NCBI RefSeq assembly: GCF_964340395.1
Contig: NC_135549.1
Location: 6,935,001-6,999,000, forward strand
Source: Glandiceps talaboti
Taxonomy: Eukaryota; Hemichordata; Enteropneusta; Spengelidae
DNA length: 64,000 nt
Direction: 5' to 3'
Part shown: positions 62,192-64,000 of the stretch, one piece after another
Layout: each line of letters begins with the position of its first letter
Position numbering within the stretch: the first letter of the stretch is position 1
Position numbers and translations under genes: made by a program
The notes under the pieces: generated by a model
Databases searched by the model: none
What the model was told of the DNA's origin: nothing
What the model saw: only the letters and a program-made list of their open reading frames with translations

Positions 62192-63122
62192 CTGAAAAAT
62201 ACATACAAAATAAAAATTAACAATTTTATCAGTAAATATCTTTTATAATTAATTAATTTCATCTTAAAAAAAATTACTGAAAGAATGCAAGTTTAAAAAG
62301 AATAATACTAACCAATACACTTCTGGTTTTATGGATAAAAATATTGTATGTTACACAAAAACTACACGAAAAAATTATAAGAATTCAACAAATATGTTCT
62401 AATAGTTATAACCCTTTAACTCTTGTGCTGTATGACTTGCTCGTTCGACTTTCCTACTGAAATAAATATTTTCATTTCATTGTCATGATATATATAGATG
62501 GTCTTGGCAGTGTGTTTTCCCCCTCCGTGTACTAAAATAAACGTGATGTGAAAATACCAGTCCATGCTGACGAAAAGGGTTGAATAATTTCATGGAACTT
62601 CCGATTGTAGACTTCATTGATGATGACGCACTGGGTAAATCTGTATCACTCATACTTCACGTAGACTACCCCCCCCCCCCCCCCAACATGCACTGACTCA
62701 AGGACATTGCCCTCATGTCAGTGTTTATATATGTGAGGGAGGTGTCATGACCTATCTACTCGCAGAAAAATAACAGTGAAAAAAAATAACTGGAAAAAAG
62801 ATGAAAATTTTGGACCAGTATATGCATGACATAGTTACATGTCAAATTCAAGAAAAGAGCATTAAATTAAAAAGTTAGTCCGAGACCGGTGAATCCCGGG
62901 AGGTGAATGCACCTCACCAACTTGTGTTTTTAAAAGAAAATGGCCACTTGCACTGGCTGAGGGACAAAGAGGTATGCGTTAGACACAGACATATCACGAG
63001 ACGCTGTCTGTGACTGAATAGAATGCAGCCACATGTAATATCTTTAGGATCGGGAGTCATGTCTATATTAATGATCCAAGCATATGCACGATTTTATAAA
63101 TACGAATTTTGAAACAACTTAC

Positions 63123-63200
63123 CTATGTAATTTACCACAACGAAATATCGTCCCGCCAAAGTGTCATTACTGTCTTCTCCCTATTTTCTGTTAGGTTTTG
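63123..63200 (-). other. Candidate non-coding first exon and promoter of OPTN-like gene
   Basis: A strong minus-strand donor, CATAG then GTAAGTTG, has its last exon base at 63123. No ATG frame of note precedes it. It is a good partner for the acceptor at 62192. The upstream boundary is not visible; 63200 is a guess for the transcription start zone. Confidence 0.45.
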
Positions 63201-63603
63201 CGCCACAAACTGAAAACACCCTGAAAATACGAAAATCTAAATTTAGCTCGCTGGGAAAATACACTTTAGTTGACAACCATATTGGGTTTTCCAAGGGAAA
63301 TACCCTTATGCAAATTTCAACTGAAATCACGTTAGAGGGCGCTGTAGTGTGTCAGCTCCCATGAGTCAGCTCCGGGTGTCAGCTACGGCGCTAGGAACTC
63401 GGGATAAAATACATGGATACACACACAAATTAAATAATCAATTTGAATTGTAACGTATGACATCATAAAACGATTCGTGAAATCAAAGTATGGCAACACG
63501 TGGAGATTTCAACGGGGGGGGGGGGGAGAGCGCAGTCACTTGTGAGCTAATATTCTATTCTATAAATTATAATCTAGGATGGTAAAATGATACCGTAGAT
63601 TTC

Positions 63604-63807
63604 GTTTTACACTGTTATAAACACCAACTCATTTAGTCCGAGCAAAATCACCCAAACAAAGTTGGTAATAGGAGTACGTCAATGCTTACATTGAAATATT
63701 CACTATTCAATACCAACATGACTTCAGTATTAGCAATAAACTAATAACATTACATGTAACACAGACATTTGACATGTTCAGTAGCAGTGATACGTCATGT
63801 TACATCC
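63604..63807. repeat. Direct duplication, copy upstream of OPTN-like gene
   Basis: This is the partner of 54586-54773 in the same orientation. It carries one extra ~14 bp insertion (ACATTACATGTAAC region). Flanks resemble each other: CAGTCACTTGTGAGCTAATA at 63533 and CAGTTACTTGTGAACTCATA at 63813, as if the segment had been inserted with a duplicated flank. Confidence 0.92.
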
Positions 63808-63883
63808 TGGCACAGTTACTTGTGAACTCATATTCAATTCCAGGATGGTGATATCCTAGTCTAGAATGATCATAATACAAAAC

Positions 63884-63978
63884 AATGACGTTATTATAGG
63901 TATTTAAGATATTTAAAAAATACAGTTAATAATGACGTTATTATAGCTCTTTACGATATTAAAAAAAAAATACAGTTA
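63884..63978. repeat. 47 bp two-copy tandem repeat
   Basis: Both copies start AATGACGTTATTATAG and end AAATACAGTTA, differing in a few internal bases. Confidence 0.9.
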
Positions 63979-64000
63979 CGGGTCACTGTTTCAGATAAGA

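Larger units (their letters stand above)
63201..64000. other. Region upstream of OPTN-like gene, repeat-rich
   Basis: No exon was recognised. It contains a G homopolymer at about 63515-63526, the duplicated 3' UTR segment at 63604-63807 flanked by its own short direct repeats, and a two-copy tandem repeat at 63884-63978. Confidence 0.6.

Noticed and set aside
62668-62684. C homopolymer as a possible assembly gap or regulatory tract
   Set aside because: Similar G/C runs occur in many places in the window (for example 3397, 37041, 46020, 48841, 63516), so it is a common simple repeat here.

Overview
This is a window of animal nuclear DNA. Protein-coding genes are cut into short exons by GT-AG introns, intergenic space is AT-rich, and microsatellites, homopolymer G runs, short inverted-repeat (MITE-like) elements and LINE remnants are scattered throughout. 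All five genes have vertebrate relatives, yet the proteins are clearly diverged, so an invertebrate bilaterian (probably marine) is the best guess. I cannot name the species or phylum from sequence alone. I see no prokaryotic operon, CRISPR array, tRNA or rRNA.

Layout. (1) 210-6091, minus strand: the N-terminal 343 codons of RRP9 (U3-55K), a WD40 protein of the U3 snoRNP; the gene runs off the left edge. (2) 6092-6550: a compact divergent promoter. (3) 6551-11080, plus strand: complete LIN37, a MuvB/DREAM subunit, in 7 coding exons. (4) 11081-18580: gene-free, with a 2.3 kb terminal-inverted-repeat element (itself holding a large inverted repeat) and a 188 bp MITE. (5) 18624-19989: about 31 copies of a 43 bp satellite, directly abutting and supplying the last codons and stop of the next gene. 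(6) 19972-34499, minus strand: an EFCC1-like EF-hand/coiled-coil gene in 7 coding exons. (7) 34500-44303: about 10 kb without a recognisable gene, with a TACA microsatellite, an 875 bp DNA transposon with TTA target-site duplication, and a near-perfect 76 bp palindrome. (8) 44304-49325, plus strand: complete ATP23, a mitochondrial intermembrane-space metalloprotease/chaperone, 6 exons. (9) 49326-54837: intergenic/3' UTR space between convergent genes. (10) 54838-62151, minus strand: a complete 865-codon optineurin/NEMO-family gene with UBAN ubiquitin-binding coiled coil and C-terminal zinc finger, 10 coding exons and a probable upstream non-coding exon near 63123.

The genes do not form a pathway. 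RRP9 (ribosome biogenesis) and LIN37 (cell-cycle gene repression) share a promoter region; ATP23 is mitochondrial; the optineurin/NEMO gene belongs to ubiquitin signalling and selective autophagy; EFCC1 is poorly understood. I do not see a wholly new multi-gene system. The most unusual items are the satellite that forms the EFCC1 stop codon, the mixed NEMO/optineurin character of the 865-residue protein with candidate LC3-interacting motifs, a duplicated optineurin 3' UTR segment on the other side of the gene, and several foldback or inverted-repeat elements.

Exon boundaries were assigned by hand from splice consensus, reading-phase continuity and remembered family sequence; all phases close without a frameshift. 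No alignment or database search was run.
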